Source: a virus. From it: 35,496 nt of DNA. The first letter of the stretch is position 1. The number at the start of each line of letters is the position of its first letter. The position numbers and the translations under genes are program-made. The stretch spans positions 1 to 35,496 of IMG/VR virus record IMGVR_UViG_3300050120_000081, one strand, 5' to 3'. The notes under the pieces were generated by a model. It ran no database searches. It was given only the letters and a program-made list of their open reading frames with translations, and had not been told where the DNA came from. Shown piece by piece: positions 21,152-30,500 of the stretch.

Positions 21152-21570
21152 TCAACGGCAATATCCAAGATGCAGCGGGAAACAGCATCATCCCGAACGG
21201 GAGTTTGGAGCTTTATCTGTCCAGTGATGCTCAAGTGATTGCCCCGCCCAACGGTCAGGTACTTGGGGGCACACGCAACTTCGTTCGCTTCTACTTCGAC
21301 TCATCGGGTGTGCTGATTCAGGTTCCTCCGGTTAAAATCTGGTCGAACTTGGAGCTTGCCCCGTCCACGCATTACATCGCCAACATGTACGACGAGAACC
21401 AGACCCGCTTGAACAATGAGCCGATGCAGTGGGTGTTCAATCAAGCCGCTGGTTCCACTGTTGACATCTCCGCCATGATTAACGCGGCAAGCAGCCAACT
21501 TCCGAACGGTACCTATATCGTGACTTGGACGGACGTAAACGGGGTTCTTGTGGGCACCATCACGGTCTAA
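21139..21570 (+). CDS. Fibre-like protein, short paralogue of the next gene, probable AUC start, 143 aa
   Basis: Aligned with the next product (MITLINGHIQDASG), this protein begins IITLVNGNIQDAAG, with ATC (21139) exactly where the ATG of the paralogue stands. A GAGGG site lies seven bases before that ATC, ideal spacing. No ATG is available nearby; the open frame reaches back to a TTG at 21076 without a ribosome binding site. The paralogy continues: LELYLSSDAQVIAPPNGQVL with LGGTRNFVRFYFD, KIWSNLEL, STHYIANMYDENQTRLNNEP. It is a beta-rich N-terminal fibre domain without the long distal repeats of its neighbour. Probably a virion or fibre-assembly protein. Confidence 0.7.
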   Translation: MITLVNGNIQDAAGNSIIPNGSLELYLSSDAQVIAPPNGQVLGGTRNFVRFYFDSSGVLIQVPPVKIWSNLELAPSTHYIANMYDENQTRLNNEPMQWVFNQAAGSTVDISAMINAASSQLPNGTYIVTWTDVNGVLVGTITV

Positions 21571-21579
21571 AGGAAGCCC

Positions 21580-23874
21580 ATGATTACTCTCATAAACGGT
21601 CACATTCAAGATGCGTCGGGCTCCCCTATCGTACCCACGGGTTACATGGAGATGTACCTGAACGGAGACGCTCAGGTCATCGCTGACCCTGAAGGTCAGG
21701 TGTTGGGTGGCACTACGAACTCTGTGCGGTTCCTGTTCGACCTGAACGGTGACCTCATCCAGCCCGTACAAATCTGGAGCAATGCGGAACTCTTTCCTCA
21801 GAACCTAGATGGTCTTGGCACGCACTACATCGTAAATTTTTATGATGAAAATGGGACACGTCTCAACAACGCTCCCATGCTTTGGGTCTTCGCCGAACCT
21901 GAAGGTTCCACAGTGGACATCAGCACCATGGTGAACACGTCACCCTCCGGCCCCTTCTACCCGAAGCCGTTTGTGGTTGAACCGGTCAATGCTCATCTCT
22001 TCTACGCAGGGCCGACCACTGGCCCTGCGGCTGACCCCACCTTCCGTGCGATTGAGACGGATGACCTTCCTCTAGCCACCGATAGCACACCGGGTATCGT
22101 AGAGCCGGATAACACCACCATCACTATTGTAGATGGCGTCATCTCGGCTGTACCCTCTGCGGGGGGTATCACCGACATCACCGTCAGCTATCCTTTGGTT
22201 AGTACCGGAGGGAGCACGCCCAACCTCTCCGTGGCGACAGCTACGAGCACCACCCTTGGTGTGGTTAAGCCGGACGGAACCACCATCACCATTTCAGGTG
22301 GAATTCTATCCGGTGCGTCCTCCGGTGTGGGGGGTTCTGGTACAACCGGGTTCCTGCCAATCTGGACTAGCTCAACTGCGATTGGCAACTCCCATCTCGA
22401 TGAAGTAACCAACCCCGGATTCCTCACCATCGGTGAACCCGTGCTTATCCCTACCTTCATAGGCAGTGGAGCGTCGGCTATCGGCCTTACCCTTGGAATA
22501 CCTACGGGGGCTGTCTCCAATCAAGGGCTCTGGAGCGGTGACCCTGCGTCCTCGCTTGACGCTTACCTAGCCGCCCTATTACCGTTTTATACAAATGTTT
22601 TCGCCCGAGTTGAAGGTGTGGGGAATCAGGGGTCAGTTGTTTCTCTCGCTCAATCGAGTCTTGGCTCAGCGGAGGGATTTGACTCCTACAGCCGCCTAAT
22701 AGGGTCTGTATCGGGTAACAGTGCGGTAGCCCTCTATGGAGAGGCTAGTTCCGATTCCAGCGGGTCGGGTATCGTCTTGCTGGGAGTTGAGGCATTCGTC
22801 CTGAATACAGGCACAGGTACGGTGGACAATGCTATCGGCCTCTACGTTAATAGTCCCTCCGTCACTGGAGGGGGTAGCATCACCAACAGCTTCGGCCTGT
22901 ATGTAGACGACCAGATAGCTTCAGGTGTCGTTACCCCATGGGCTGTCTACACAAACGGCACAGCCCCCAGCTTGTTCGGGGGAAGCGTCACGGTGGCCTC
23001 ACTCAAGATTGGAGCCAACACCGTTATCCCCTCCACGGTAACAGGATTCCATGGCACGGGTGCAGGGGACGTAGCTGTACAGCTAAGCGACGGTACAGGT
23101 ACTTCCGGTCACCCTGCTGTGTTTGATGCTACCGGGGGTATCACCGATGGGGGTGCTTTCCCCGTGTCGGGTATCAACCAACTCACAGGAGATGTCACCG
23201 CAGGGCCGGGTACCGGCTCTCAGGTTGCTACGCTGGTGAATACAGCAGTCACGGCTGGAAGTTACACCAATACCTCACTGACGGTGGATGCTAAGGGTAG
23301 GCTGACGGCTGCTTCTAGTGGAACAGCACCCGTGACTTCAGTTGCCCTAGCGGCACCGGCTGAGTTCACTGTGTCTGGGTCTCCTGTCACCAGCACGGGC
23401 ACTCTTACGTTTACCAAGGCCACGCAGTCAGCCAACCTCGTCTACGCTGGGCCTACAACTGGCTCTCCCGCTGCTCCAACATTTAGAGCGGCTGTCACTG
23501 CGGACATTCCGTCCAACCTAATCAAGGGTGGAGTGGGTATTTCTATTCAGGGGAGCAGTGTACCGAACACGGGACTATTGAACTTTGTTCAAATTCCCTA
23601 TAGTGGAACCATTACGGGATGGACAATCATCACTAACTCAAGCTCAGGCTCTGCTCAGTTTGATGTGAAGAAAAGTACCTACTCGGGTTATCCGACCACA
23701 AGCAGCATCGTTGCCAGTGCCCCGCCGTTAGTATCTTCGGCTCAGAAGGCAACAAGCACGACCCTTACCGGGTGGACAACCACAGTGACGGCGGGGGATA
23801 TGATTGAAATTTATCTAACCAGTGTGAGCACAGCAACAATACTGTCTCTCATTTTGGACATAACGAGGACATAA
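21580..23874 (+). CDS. Tail fibre / receptor-binding-type protein, 764 aa
   Basis: ATG at 21580 with AAAGGAAGCCC upstream. Residues 1-120 form the virion-proximal domain shared with the previous gene. Then fibre repeats appear: HLFYAGPTTGPAADPTFRAI and later NLVYAGPTTGSPAAPTFRAA; TTLGVVKPDGTTITISGGIL; INQLTGDVTAGPGTGSQVAT followed by VDAKGRLTAASSG. These modules are commonplace in phage tail fibres. The C-terminal 120 residues form a separate beta domain (TITGWTIITNSSSGSAQFDV) ending SLILDITRT, a likely receptor-binding tip. Trimerisation is expected but not visible. Stop and next ATG are three bases apart. Confidence 0.8.
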   Translation: MITLINGHIQDASGSPIVPTGYMEMYLNGDAQVIADPEGQVLGGTTNSVRFLFDLNGDLIQPVQIWSNAELFPQNLDGLGTHYIVNFYDENGTRLNNAPMLWVFAEPEGSTVDISTMVNTSPSGPFYPKPFVVEPVNAHLFYAGPTTGPAADPTFRAIETDDLPLATDSTPGIVEPDNTTITIVDGVISAVPSAGGITDITVSYPLVSTGGSTPNLSVATATSTTLGVVKPDGTTITISGGILSGASSGVGGSGTTGFLPIWTSSTAIGNSHLDEVTNPGFLTIGEPVLIPTFIGSGASAIGLTLGIPTGAVSNQGLWSGDPASSLDAYLAALLPFYTNVFARVEGVGNQGSVVSLAQSSLGSAEGFDSYSRLIGSVSGNSAVALYGEASSDSSGSGIVLLGVEAFVLNTGTGTVDNAIGLYVNSPSVTGGGSITNSFGLYVDDQIASGVVTPWAVYTNGTAPSLFGGSVTVASLKIGANTVIPSTVTGFHGTGAGDVAVQLSDGTGTSGHPAVFDATGGITDGGAFPVSGINQLTGDVTAGPGTGSQVATLVNTAVTAGSYTNTSLTVDAKGRLTAASSGTAPVTSVALAAPAEFTVSGSPVTSTGTLTFTKATQSANLVYAGPTTGSPAAPTFRAAVTADIPSNLIKGGVGISIQGSSVPNTGLLNFVQIPYSGTITGWTIITNSSSGSAQFDVKKSTYSGYPTTSSIVASAPPLVSSAQKATSTTLTGWTTTVTAGDMIEIYLTSVSTATILSLILDITRT

Positions 23875-23877
23875 ACT

Positions 23878-24894
23878 ATGAGTATTCTTTGGTGCGGAGG
23901 CGAGGACATCGACTTCCCAAACGGCACAGCAGTTTTGACATCCACAACTAGCGGTTACTTCCGCTCGTCCTACGCACGGGTCAGCCTTTACGGCTCGTAT
24001 GGAGGTACGTCTAGTTCACTCTCCTCCGCCTTTGTTGGTGGTGCTGTGACCACCGCTTGGATTAGCGCACAGATAGGTGGAAATACCGGTAATAACAATG
24101 GTAGCCAGAACAGCAACACTGCACGTCTTCTTGGGCTAGGTAATACCTCCTTGCTCAATGGCACAGGTATATACATCTGCAACACTGCCGCCTTTGGGCT
24201 CAGTATTTCCAAATGGGATGGTACGACGCAGACAGTGTTGGCTTCTGGTTCGCCCTTCATGACGAACGGAATTAACCTGTTCCGCGTAGATATGAGCATC
24301 ACCAACTATGGGGCGTCCTCGGTCATCAACCTCTATGTGAACGGGAACCTGTACGCTTCCTTCAGCGGCTCCTCTACCATCAGTGGGTTGAGCAACTTCA
24401 ACTCGGCTGTTGTCGCTTCGACCATCTCAGGTAACACATCACAGGCGGGTTGTGCTTCTGAGATTATCGTGGCCGACGAGGACACGCGGTCGTTCTCCTT
24501 GCGTACGATGGCTCCAACCGGAGCGGGAACAACATCGCAATGGACTGGGTTGTTTTCGGCTCTTAACCCCACCACCATAAACGATGCGAACTCTAACTTC
24601 ACAAATACGGTAGCCCAAGACCAAGAGTTTACGGTAGCAACTCTTCCAACAGGGGTCTTCGCCGTCCGTCTTGTAAAGGCTACGACCCGTTGTGCCGCTA
24701 CGGCGGGTTCAACCGCTACTAAGGTTGGCACCGGGTTTAAGATTTCGAGCACAGTGTATCCGGGAACCGCTCAAGGCCCACTAGGTACGGCCTACACGGA
24801 CTATGAGCAGTATTACACCGCCAACCCCGCCACATCTACGGATTGGACAACCACTGACCTCGGCTCCCTTCAGCTTGACTTGAGGTCATCGTAA
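23878..24894 (+). CDS. Structural protein, putative lectin/LamG-like fold, 338 aa
   Basis: MSILWCGGEDIDFPNGTAVL, followed by YFRSSYARVSLYGSYG, GTGIYICNTAAFGLSISKWD, GINLFRVDMSITNYGASSVI, LYVNGNLYASFSG, resembles jelly-roll (concanavalin/LamG-like) modules that appear in phage tail proteins. The second half (from about residue 205) is a different beta-rich domain with TRCAATAGSTATKVGTGFKI. Very low Lys and high Ser/Thr/Asn point to a virion-surface protein. A carbohydrate-binding role is possible. Its neighbours are fibre-type genes. Confidence 0.65.
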   Translation: MSILWCGGEDIDFPNGTAVLTSTTSGYFRSSYARVSLYGSYGGTSSSLSSAFVGGAVTTAWISAQIGGNTGNNNGSQNSNTARLLGLGNTSLLNGTGIYICNTAAFGLSISKWDGTTQTVLASGSPFMTNGINLFRVDMSITNYGASSVINLYVNGNLYASFSGSSTISGLSNFNSAVVASTISGNTSQAGCASEIIVADEDTRSFSLRTMAPTGAGTTSQWTGLFSALNPTTINDANSNFTNTVAQDQEFTVATLPTGVFAVRLVKATTRCAATAGSTATKVGTGFKISSTVYPGTAQGPLGTAYTDYEQYYTANPATSTDWTTTDLGSLQLDLRSS

Positions 24895-24897
24895 CCA

Positions 24898-25350
24898 ATG
24901 GCTACAGGCACAGGTGTAAACGTATCGAAGGTAAACCTCTATGGTTTGCTCACACCCCCTGTGGGTGTGAGCGTATCCAAGACGAACCTATATTCGTTGC
25001 TGACGCCGCCCGTGGGGGTAAGTGTCAGCAAGACGAACCTGTACGCCGTGTTGACATCCGCCGCCCCTCCGGTATGGAACGCTTTCACCCCGAACAATGG
25101 GACGGTTGGCACTCCTTATCTTCAAACGTTCTCGGCCTCTGGTACCCCCACCATAACTTACTCGGTGGTGAGTGGGTCTCTTCCAACTGGGCTTTCTTTG
25201 TCGGGGGCATCCATCACCGGAACCCCCACTGTGGCTGGTACATCGTCATTCACGCTACGGGCTACCAATGCCTTTGGCACAGCGGACTACCCAACGTCGA
25301 TTCAGGTTTATGCTGCGGCCTCCGGTGGTGCCGCTATCTTCGTGTTCTAA
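24898..25350 (+). CDS. Repeat plus Ig-like domain surface protein, 150 aa
   Basis: Residues 1-55 consist of three copies of a 17-residue unit: VNVSKVNLYGLLTPPVG, VSVSKTNLYSLLTPPVG, VSVSKTNLYAVLTSA. Residues 65-140 form a He_PIG/Ig-like domain (VGTPYLQTFSASGTPTITYS, GSLPTGLSLSGASITGTPTV, FTLRATNAFGT). Ig-like domains are frequent on phage virions and are thought to bind carbohydrate weakly. The gene follows the LamG-like protein by three bases, so the two are probably co-translated and may assemble together. Confidence 0.75.
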   Translation: MATGTGVNVSKVNLYGLLTPPVGVSVSKTNLYSLLTPPVGVSVSKTNLYAVLTSAAPPVWNAFTPNNGTVGTPYLQTFSASGTPTITYSVVSGSLPTGLSLSGASITGTPTVAGTSSFTLRATNAFGTADYPTSIQVYAAASGGAAIFVF

Positions 25351-25361
25351 AGGAGACTTTT

Positions 25362-25583
25362 ATGTTGGATAAACTCAAACCGCTTTTCACATGGCTAAAA
25401 GTTCTCGGAGTAGGGGTATCTTTTGCGGTCAGCGTCCACCACAAGTACGTGACGATTGAGCAGTTTAACAGTTTCCTCTCCGCCGCAGCTATCTTCATAA
25501 CTAGCACATGTGGTGTGCTCTATGGATTGAACAAGGCCGGTTCCTACATGGACGGCAAGAACGACAAGAAGGAAGGTAACTAA
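25362..25583 (+). CDS. Putative holin, two membrane helices, 73 aa
   Basis: The ATG at 25362 has a strong AAAGGAGACTTT upstream; the open frame continues further back but is implausible there. Two hydrophobic segments, FTWLKVLGVGVSFAVSV (about 9-26) and FLSAAAIFITSTCGVLYGL (about 38-57), are separated by a short loop, with a Lys/Asp/Gly-rich C-terminal tail (DGKNDKKEGN). This is the pattern of class II holins. No endolysin lies beside it in this window, so function is inferred from topology only. Confidence 0.65.
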   Translation: MLDKLKPLFTWLKVLGVGVSFAVSVHHKYVTIEQFNSFLSAAAIFITSTCGVLYGLNKAGSYMDGKNDKKEGN

Positions 25584-25584
25584 G

Positions 25585-26946
25585 ATGGCGAATCCGCTAA
25601 TCACAATGACGACAACGATGGGCATGATGGGCGACCAGTTGCGTTTGTACACCAAGCTCCAGAATTTCTTCGCCATCGGTGGAATCACCGGCGAACCTAT
25701 GTCTTCTATCTGCAACCGTGTGATGGGTCGGTTGTTCTCTCGCCGGATGCCATGGCGTTTCAACCAATGCGACCTTGCTCCGTTTCCTTACGGCCCCGGT
25801 AACTTCATGGTCTCGCAACCCGGCTTCCAGCAGATTCAGTTCGCTGGTGCATCGGTGTTCGTGCTCCTGCCTCAGTCCACTCAGTCGGTAGTGAACATGC
25901 CCTACGGTGGTGTGGGTGTTGACCTCGCTCCGAAGAAGGTGGGTAACTTCATCTACGGCCCACAGGGCGGCGGTTCAAGCTCCGTCTACATCGACCCCAC
26001 TACCGGCATCATCACCGTGCAGACGCTCGACCCTCACCCCTTCCAGTCTCAGAACGTGAGTGGCCCCGCAGCGTACCTCACCGGCCTCACTAACCCAGCT
26101 TTCAACGCGGTCTATACCTACAACGGTCTCCTGTCTCAGGCAGCATGGACGCAGGGTCTCAACATCCTCTCCATCGTGGATGCCACCCACTTCACGCTTC
26201 AGGGGGTGCTGGGTAACCACTATGGTTCGTTGACCCACATCTCCGCCACCGCTGGAACCACAACTGTCACCGTCGCCAACACCATGAGCGTGGGTGACAT
26301 CATGACCTTCTCGAACATCGTCACCAACACCGCTCTCAACGGGTTGCAGGTAACGCTCACAGTGGTCACAGCGACGACGGTGAGCTTTGCTACGCCCTCC
26401 GGTGTCACCATCACCAATGGGGCTGACACAGGCTACATCTACGCTGCTCCTTCAGGGGCTCCGGGTATCTATGACTTCTCGTGGCTTCAGGCCGCTGACA
26501 TCTATGACCTGAACTCGCAGTCATTTCCCATGCCCCTTGACCAGATTCAGGCTGTCCACCGCAAGAGCAAGGAATACTCTCCTACCGGGGATAACCTTGA
26601 GATTGCGTGTCAGAAGGATAACAACAACGGTGTGCTGGTGTTCCGTCTCACGGAGCCACAGGGCAACTACCCGTTCGCGTTTTCTCTGACCTATCAGAAG
26701 CGTGCTCCAAAGATGACCGACCCCGGCAATGTATTCCCGTGGCCGGATGAGTTGAGCTTCGTGCTGTTCGAAATGTGCATGTATGAGGCTTGCCGCATCG
26801 CCTATGGCATCTCGGGTGAAGAGACCCAGCTACAGGCTCAGGCTGCTGCCATTGCCCTAGAGAACGCTCTGTCCAGCGAAGACCGCGAGTCGAACACGAT
26901 GGGTCTGACACCAGATTTCAGCCTGATGACAGGGCCGGGAATGTAA
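25585..26946 (+). CDS. Tail/head-tail connector structural protein with an inserted beta repeat, 453 aa
   Basis: The gene starts one base after the preceding stop, with GGAAGG as ribosome binding site. The N-terminal part (GDQLRLYTKLQNFFAIGGIT, FSRRMPWRFNQCDLAPFP) and the C-terminal helical part (FVLFEMCMYEACRIAYGISG, QAQAAAIALENALSSEDRES) frame a beta-rich middle. Residues about 218-290 (THISATAGTTTVTVANTMSV, ALNGLQVTLTVVTATTVSFA) match the beta repeat found four times in the giant protein encoded at 27524. A gp11-like tail tubular or connector role is suggested by position and layout. Confidence 0.65.
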   Translation: MANPLITMTTTMGMMGDQLRLYTKLQNFFAIGGITGEPMSSICNRVMGRLFSRRMPWRFNQCDLAPFPYGPGNFMVSQPGFQQIQFAGASVFVLLPQSTQSVVNMPYGGVGVDLAPKKVGNFIYGPQGGGSSSVYIDPTTGIITVQTLDPHPFQSQNVSGPAAYLTGLTNPAFNAVYTYNGLLSQAAWTQGLNILSIVDATHFTLQGVLGNHYGSLTHISATAGTTTVTVANTMSVGDIMTFSNIVTNTALNGLQVTLTVVTATTVSFATPSGVTITNGADTGYIYAAPSGAPGIYDFSWLQAADIYDLNSQSFPMPLDQIQAVHRKSKEYSPTGDNLEIACQKDNNNGVLVFRLTEPQGNYPFAFSLTYQKRAPKMTDPGNVFPWPDELSFVLFEMCMYEACRIAYGISGEETQLQAQAAAIALENALSSEDRESNTMGLTPDFSLMTGPGM

Positions 26947-26950
26947 AGGC

Positions 26951-27020
26951 TTAGTGTGGGGTGCCCCCAAGCGTAAGCCGGGGTACGGTTATCCATTCCC
27001 GATTCCTCACCCCACACTAA
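26951..27020 (+). terminator. 13-bp inverted repeat with structured 44-base loop
   Basis: TTAGTGTGGGGTG (26951-26963) pairs perfectly with CACCCCACACTAA (27008-27020). The loop holds a CCCC/GGGG pair as well. TTTGACTTT follows, so termination is possible. It lies between the connector gene and the GIY-YIG insertion. Confidence 0.6.
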
Positions 27021-27021
27021 T

Positions 27022-27046
27022 TTGACTTTCGTTGTCCTAGTTAGAG
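27022..27046 (+). promoter_or_regulatory. Repeated element (C/T)TGACT-N13-TTAGAG, copy 5
   Basis: TTGACT at 27022-27027, 13 bases, TTAGAG at 27041-27046. Here TTAGAG is not a ribosome binding site, so the element is independent of translation. It overlaps the left arm of the hairpin at 27031-27066. Confidence 0.5.
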
Positions 27047-27066
27047 CCCTGGCTCTATAGGACAAC
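27031..27066 (+). promoter_or_regulatory. Hairpin hiding the ribosome binding site of the GIY-YIG gene
   Basis: GTTGTCCTA (27031-27039) pairs with TAGGACAAC (27058-27066), and AGAGCC (27043-27048) with GGCTCT (27051-27056) inside. The only plausible Shine-Dalgarno, TAGGA at 27058-27062, lies in the right arm, seven bases before the ATG at 27070. In mRNAs that include the whole hairpin, translation should be blocked. A start inside the left arm would free it. The T4 I-TevI gene uses a comparable RBS-sequestering hairpin. Confidence 0.75.
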
Positions 27067-27069
27067 TTA

Positions 27070-27531
27070 ATGTATTACACCTACCTCTGGCTTAGAGAAG
27101 ATGGTACCCCTTACTACGTGGGTAAAGGTACGGGCGACCGTGCGTTTGTCAGGTACAACCATCGTCACTATCCGCCCAAGGATAAGTCTCTCATTCTGCT
27201 TCAGGAACACATATCTGAGCAGGACGCCCTTGAGGCTGAGAAGTTCCTCATCACGTTCTATGGGCGAGTTGACCTTGGCACCGGCTGTCTTAGGAACCTG
27301 ACTGATGGTGGGGATAATCCTCCCTCTCGAAAAGGTAAGACCATGCCGGAAGAGGCGAAGCAAAGAATCAGAGCGGCACTTAAGGGAAGGAAGCGACCAG
27401 AATCCTTCCGGCTCAAGATGCTCGGAAAACAAAACAACCTTGGCTACAGACACACTGCTGAGGCCAAGAAGCGAATTGGAGAAGCGAGTCTAGGCAACAC
27501 ATATGCCACTCGTAGAGGAACAAATGGCTAA
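27070..27531 (+). CDS. GIY-YIG homing endonuclease with NUMOD3-type repeats, 153 aa
   Basis: MYYTYLWLREDGTPYYVGKG followed by GDRAFVRYNHRHY is a GIY-YIG catalytic domain (YTYLW and YYVGKG, basic helix), with a conserved Glu in LEAEKFLITFYG. The DNA-binding part has two NUMOD3-type motifs: SRKGKTMPEEAKQRIRAALK with GRKRPES, and LGYRHTAEAKKRIGEASLGN. Its length fits free-standing phage enzymes. The end of the gene overlaps the start of the giant tail gene by eight bases and contains that gene's ribosome binding site (AGAGGAACAA). Translation is probably controlled by the hairpin at 27031-27066. Confidence 0.9.
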   Translation: MYYTYLWLREDGTPYYVGKGTGDRAFVRYNHRHYPPKDKSLILLQEHISEQDALEAEKFLITFYGRVDLGTGCLRNLTDGGDNPPSRKGKTMPEEAKQRIRAALKGRKRPESFRLKMLGKQNNLGYRHTAEAKKRIGEASLGNTYATRRGTNG

Positions 27532-30500
27532 GACACCCACACCACGACCACTAGAGATTCCGTACTTCGGAACGGGTTTCTACACCTATCGCAGCCAGTT
27601 GTTCCAGCCGTTCCGTTCGATGGGCGTGAATATCGTCTCGTTCCATGATGCGGTTCTCGCTGGGGCGGATATGGAGTTGTCGGATTTGATGGAGTGGGTG
27701 CAGCGTCCGGGCTTCACCGTGTTCTGCACCGAACCCCTCTCCACCGGCGAAATCATAAACCAGTTTTATTCAGCCCGTGCCCTCAATGGCACGCTGTTGA
27801 CCATGTTCGATTCGAACGAGCGTCTGGCTACCTTCAACGGTACGACCATCACCACGCTCTACACCAAGAACACGTCTGCTCAGGGGTTCATCAATCAGGT
27901 CGGCAATACCACCTACTTCTACGATGGAGTGGATGCAGTTCGCTACGACCAGACGTATGGTCTGACTCCAAACGGTATTGCTGCACCTACCTCCACTGTC
28001 GATGTCTCAGACACCGGTGGTTGGCTCCCCGACCAGCCTTACGCTGCGGGTTCCGTCCTTCTGGATTACAACGGCAACGTGGAGTATGCGGCTAACGTCT
28101 CCGCTGGTACCTCCCTGCTTCAGGACAACACCGGAGTAGCCGCTGTCAATGGCACATGGTGGGAGACCGTCAACGGCGGAGCCCAGTGGCGTACCACAGG
28201 CTTTGCTACCTCAGGTTCCTACATCACCCCTATCAACTCCTTCATCGCTCAGGGGTTTGGTTTCAGCCTTCCAACCAACGCCGTCATCCTCGGTGTGCAG
28301 GTTGTGTTTGGCACCGTCGCCCAGTTCACCACAGGGGCGAACATTGTAGGTGCCTCCTTGTTCTACAACGGGGCGGCTATCGGCACCACTCGTGACCCTG
28401 CGACTCCCTTCCTCACTATCACTCAGACTCAGACGTATGGTCTGTCGAATGACACATGGGGTGCGACCCTTACTCCCGCTATCGTGAACGACCCGAGCTT
28501 CGGCTTCGGGCTTTCCGTGCAGCTATACAACCAGCGTGTGTTCATTGATGCCCCGTTCGAGATGCGCGTGTACTACTTCATCCCGACAGGTACCGGTGGC
28601 ACGGCTGGTGTCTCTGGCTCCACGCTGCCCAACTGGTCTGCTCTTCCGGGTTCGTACACCACCGATGGCACCATGCGTTGGAACAATTTGGGTGTGATGG
28701 GTCAGTGGATACCGCTGGTAGCTTACACCATCCCATCGGTCATCCTCGACTCGAACAACAACCTTCAGTCGGTCTCCGTCATCACCGCTGTTGCCGCTTA
28801 CAACAACGGTCATACGTATCACTCTGGGGACGTAGTTACCTATGCCGGTCAATACTGGACGGCACAGGCTACCATCACCGGAGTGGTACCTAACTCCTCT
28901 GTGGCGAACGTGGTCACGTCGGGTGGTACTGCGACTTACAACTACAACTGGATTCAGACCCCGAACCCTCAGACATCTGGGGCCACGGTACCGGTGTGGA
29001 ACACGGTGGTCGGTGGTCAGACGAACGACGGCAACTTGGTCTGGACGAACATTGGCCCCGGCAACATCCTTGTGAACGCTGGGTACTCCTACGGCGTCTG
29101 CTACCGCACCATGGATGGGCATCTCTCCACCATGAGCGTACCTGTGCCGAACCAAGGCACCGGCCCGTTGCTGGGTGGAAGTCCGTTGGCTACCTCCAAC
29201 ATCTCCAGCTTCAGCATCACATCGAACATCGTCACCTTCATCTCGCAGCAGACTTTCACCAAGGGTGAAGCGGTCTATGTGCAGGGTATGCTTCAGGGCA
29301 CCTACCTGAACGACCACGTGTTCACGGTAGCCTCGGCTATCCCGTCTGCGTCGTACTCCATCACCAACGTTGCCCTCACCAGCAACGTGGTCACCTTCAC
29401 TGCGGTCAATTCACTCGCAGCAGGTACACAGGTCACCATCCAGAGCCTCACCGGTGCTGCCTTCCTGAACGGTCAAACGCTGACGGTAGCTTCGGCCACG
29501 GGCACAACCTTCACTGCCAACTTCACTCACGCGAACTACGGTTCCGCTGGGGACGCTGGTACCGCCATCGTCGTGGCACAGTTCACCACTGGGTTCACCC
29601 ATGCTGACGTTGCTTCCACCCCGGACGTTGGAACGGTCAACCCGGTCATCGCTACCTTGAATGGTACGGGTACCTCCGACCCACGTCTTCAGTACGTGAC
29701 CAACATCACCGAAGTGGCTGTCACCGGCAACCAAGTCACCTTGACTTGCAACAACATTTTCTTCCCCGGCAACACCATCTTGGTGACCGACCTGAGCCTC
29801 GCTGCGTTCTTGAACGACTTCACGTTGCTCATCGCCACCGCTACGCCTACGCAGATTACCGCTTACTTCCAGACACCGGATTACCCGGCCACTCCCGACA
29901 CGGGACTCGCTACCTTCATGGGTATCGAAATCTACCGCACCGCCGATGGTGGTGGTATCTGGTATCAGGTCGGTGTGGCTCAGCCGAATCAGGATAGCGT
30001 CACCGCTCTTCCTTCCTCGGCATCTAACTCCGGTCTCGGCATCCCGTGGCAGGTTACCAGTGAACTCATCGGTACCGGTACCGGCACAGGAACCACGGCG
30101 GCTATCACCAACATTGCTCTGACCTCGAACGTTGTCACCCTGACCACCAGCAACCAGAGTTTCACTGCTGGTCAGGTTGTCACTGTGTCCAACATGGGCA
30201 ACAACACCTTCCTCAACGGGGCTAACCTCACTGTGCTTGCGAGTGGGTTGACCTCAACCTCGTTCTCCGCTGCCTTCACCCACGGTAACGTGTCATCGGT
30301 TGCGGATGCGGGGTTTGTCTCCGACAACACCGCCTTCACCTATGCTGCGAACCAGCCTTATGTGACGCCGGGTGCGGGTCAGTACGTGGTCTATTGCCCA
30401 GCCGTAGATGGCAGCGGTGCTCTCGAAGAGAGCGGTCTGTACTTCGGCACCCCGTGGAGCTTCTACGGCTCCCAGCGTGCTTGCTCCGGCAACGGGGGTA

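Noticed and set aside
24898-25060. Collagen-like or DNA-level repeat
   Set aside because: The repeat exists at protein level (17-residue units) but the DNA copies have diverged; it is reported within the gene.
28523-29317. 264-aa minus-strand ORF opposite the giant tail gene
   Set aside because: It is an antisense shadow caused by codon bias of the tail gene, with Arg/His/Val-rich, unstructured composition. The same holds for antisense ORFs at 30869-31456 and 31628-32260.
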